From an uncultured Gammaproteobacteria bacterium (GTDB lineage: Bacteria > Pseudomonadota > Gammaproteobacteria > GCA-001735895): a stretch of DNA of 5,971 nucleotides. The DNA is taken from positions 1 to 5,971 of the forward strand of contig CALJQI010000319.1 of the NCBI GenBank assembly GCA_937980285.1, written 5' to 3'. The notes under the pieces were generated by a model. The model was not told where the DNA came from and made no database searches. It saw only the letters and a list, made by a program, of their open reading frames with translations. Position numbers and translations under genes: made by a program. The first letter of the stretch is position 1. Each line of letters opens with the position of its first letter. Positions 4,872 to 5,971 of the stretch are shown here, in pieces.

Positions 4872-5912
4872 ATGAAACCCCTCTCCCACTGGAGCAGCGC
4901 GCAGTTGAGCACCCTGCGCCTCGCGCTCGCGCTAACCGTTAGCGTGTTAATCGCGTTTATCGGCGGCTGGCCGGGCGCTTTCATCATGCCGGTGTTCGTA
5001 TGCGTACTGCTGTCCGCCGGCGGCCCGCCAATCCCGATAAAAAACGGCCTCGTGTTGCTGTTCATGGTCGCAATTCTGCTGCTTATTGGACTGTTCATCG
5101 CCGAGGTATTCGTTCCGCATCCGGTGGTTTGCCTGCTGCTGGTCAGCTGGCTGCTGCTGGTTGGACAGTATTGGGCGATCCGCGGCGGCAACCAGTTGCT
5201 GATCGTAATCCTGTTCATCGCAATCCTGATCCTGCCGCTGATCGGCATGGAATCCAAGGCGCTGCTGAATGCATTCGTCGGCGGACTGTTTTTCTCGATC
5301 GCGTTGGCGGTGTTCATGTGCTGGTTTGCGCACGCCTTGATTGCCGATCCGAGGCTGGTCGCCAACGCCAAACCAGCGCCGGCGCCGCCGCCCAGACAGG
5401 AAACCTATCGCCAGGCGATGATCAAAACCCTGCTGGTGCTGCCGTTGCTTTTCGTGTTCTACGAGTTAAAGCTCACCAGCGACCTGCTGGTCCTGGTTTT
5501 CGTCGCTCTGCTTATCCAGGTGCCATCGGTTGAAATCGGCCTCAAGGGCTCGATCGGCACGCTGGTCGCCAATGGACTCGGCGGTCTGGCCGCGGTGATC
5601 TGCTACCAGCTGCTGGTGCTGGCGCCGTCACCGGTCACGCTCGGCCTGGCGATCTTTATCGTCAGCCTGCTGTTCGGACAGAGAATTTTCTCGGGATCGA
5701 AAACCGCGCAGCTCTACGGTACCGGTTTGAACACGGTCGTGGTGCTGCTCGGCGGCACCACCGGCGCCTTTGGCGACGGCGCCGCCACCGATATGTGGGT
5801 GCGCCTGGTCCAGATCGGTGCCGCCTGTCTCTATATCATCGCCGCGCTAAGCCTCGCAGAAAACTGGCTCAAGCCCAACGACGCCAGCGACCGGGAAACC
5901 GCTGAAGCATGA
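4872..5912 (+). CDS. DUF2955/FUSC-like inner-membrane protein, partner of the HlyD adaptor
   Basis: Integral membrane protein of 346 residues with about twelve hydrophobic helices in two blocks: roughly 13-155 and 183-330. A proline-rich linker separates them (PAPAPPP at 168-174). The two blocks look like a duplicated unit, as in the membrane part of FUSC/AaeB-type exporters. AaeB itself is about 650 residues and has large soluble domains that are absent here. The size and the HlyD neighbour fit the DUF2955 family, proteins usually encoded beside HlyD adaptors. The likely role is export of small molecules, perhaps aromatic acids by analogy with AaeAB; this is inference. Visible polar sites inside the membrane region include the GGPPIPIKNG loop (50-59), RGGNQ (104-108) and GSKTAQLYGTG (275-285). 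The ATG at 4872 lacks a Shine-Dalgarno sequence and probably depends on translation of the gene before it. No frameshift is seen. Confidence 0.87.
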   Translation: MKPLSHWSSAQLSTLRLALALTVSVLIAFIGGWPGAFIMPVFVCVLLSAGGPPIPIKNGLVLLFMVAILLLIGLFIAEVFVPHPVVCLLLVSWLLLVGQYWAIRGGNQLLIVILFIAILILPLIGMESKALLNAFVGGLFFSIALAVFMCWFAHALIADPRLVANAKPAPAPPPRQETYRQAMIKTLLVLPLLFVFYELKLTSDLLVLVFVALLIQVPSVEIGLKGSIGTLVANGLGGLAAVICYQLLVLAPSPVTLGLAIFIVSLLFGQRIFSGSKTAQLYGTGLNTVVVLLGGTTGAFGDGAATDMWVRLVQIGAACLYIIAALSLAENWLKPNDASDRETAEA

Positions 5913-5916
5913 TCCC

Positions 5917-5936
5917 GGCGTGACACTGCGCCCTTT
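5917..5936 (+). terminator. Weak possible terminator after the efflux operon
   Basis: GGCG (5917-5920) can pair with CGCC (5929-5932) over an 8-base loop, followed by C and four T; a second T-rich stretch (5941-5946) follows. The stem is only 4 bp, so termination would be poor. It is the only terminator-like element after the stop at 5912. Confidence 0.22.
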
Positions 5937-5971
5937 TACTCTTTTTCAACGCCAGGCCTGAACTGTATGTT

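Noticed and set aside
4947..5371. Long minus-strand open frames opposite the DUF2955 gene
   Set aside because: They are antisense shadows of a well-supported membrane protein; their Gln/Asp-rich sequences mirror its Leu/Val codons.

Overview
The window comes from a Gram-negative bacterium, most likely a gammaproteobacterium. The evidence is two lipoproteins with lipoboxes, an outer-membrane beta-barrel protein with a Sec signal peptide, and an HlyD-type periplasmic adaptor paired with an inner-membrane DUF2955/FUSC-like protein. Base composition is moderately GC-rich and even across the genes. I cannot name a species. I see no rRNA, tRNA, CRISPR array, insertion sequence or phage gene.

Layout. 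(1) Positions 1-692, minus strand: the N-terminal 183 residues of an aldo/keto reductase (cut by the window edge). Just upstream of it, overlapping by 4 bases (ATGA), is a 48-codon reading frame. Its first 26 residues look like the start of an HxlR-family winged-helix regulator, but the rest of the DNA-binding domain is missing. (2) Positions 693-1045: a non-coding stretch with two small palindromes that could be operators and two GC-rich hairpins. (3) Positions 1046-2604, plus strand: two lipoprotein genes in tandem. The first has a clean ATG. The second has a good ribosome binding site but no ATG, GTG or TTG at the right distance. (4) Positions 2672-3502, minus strand: a 276-residue outer-membrane beta-barrel protein, convergent with the lipoproteins. 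(5) Positions 3503-3763: a divergent intergenic region. (6) Positions 3764-5912, plus strand: a two-gene operon of an HlyD-family adaptor and a 12-helix DUF2955/FUSC-like membrane protein, arranged like AaeA/AaeB-type efflux pairs.

Working together. The last two genes are the only clear functional pair. They probably form an efflux unit that borrows an outer-membrane channel encoded elsewhere. The beta-barrel protein beside them is not of the TolC type and is transcribed away from them. The two lipoproteins may be co-transcribed, but nothing in the sequence gives them a function. The reductase probably depends on translation of the regulator remnant, because it lacks a ribosome binding site of its own.

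I found no clearly new multi-gene system. The points most worth a second look are the truncated HxlR gene coupled to the reductase, the missing start codon and internal repeat of the second lipoprotein, and the structured non-coding block at 840-950.
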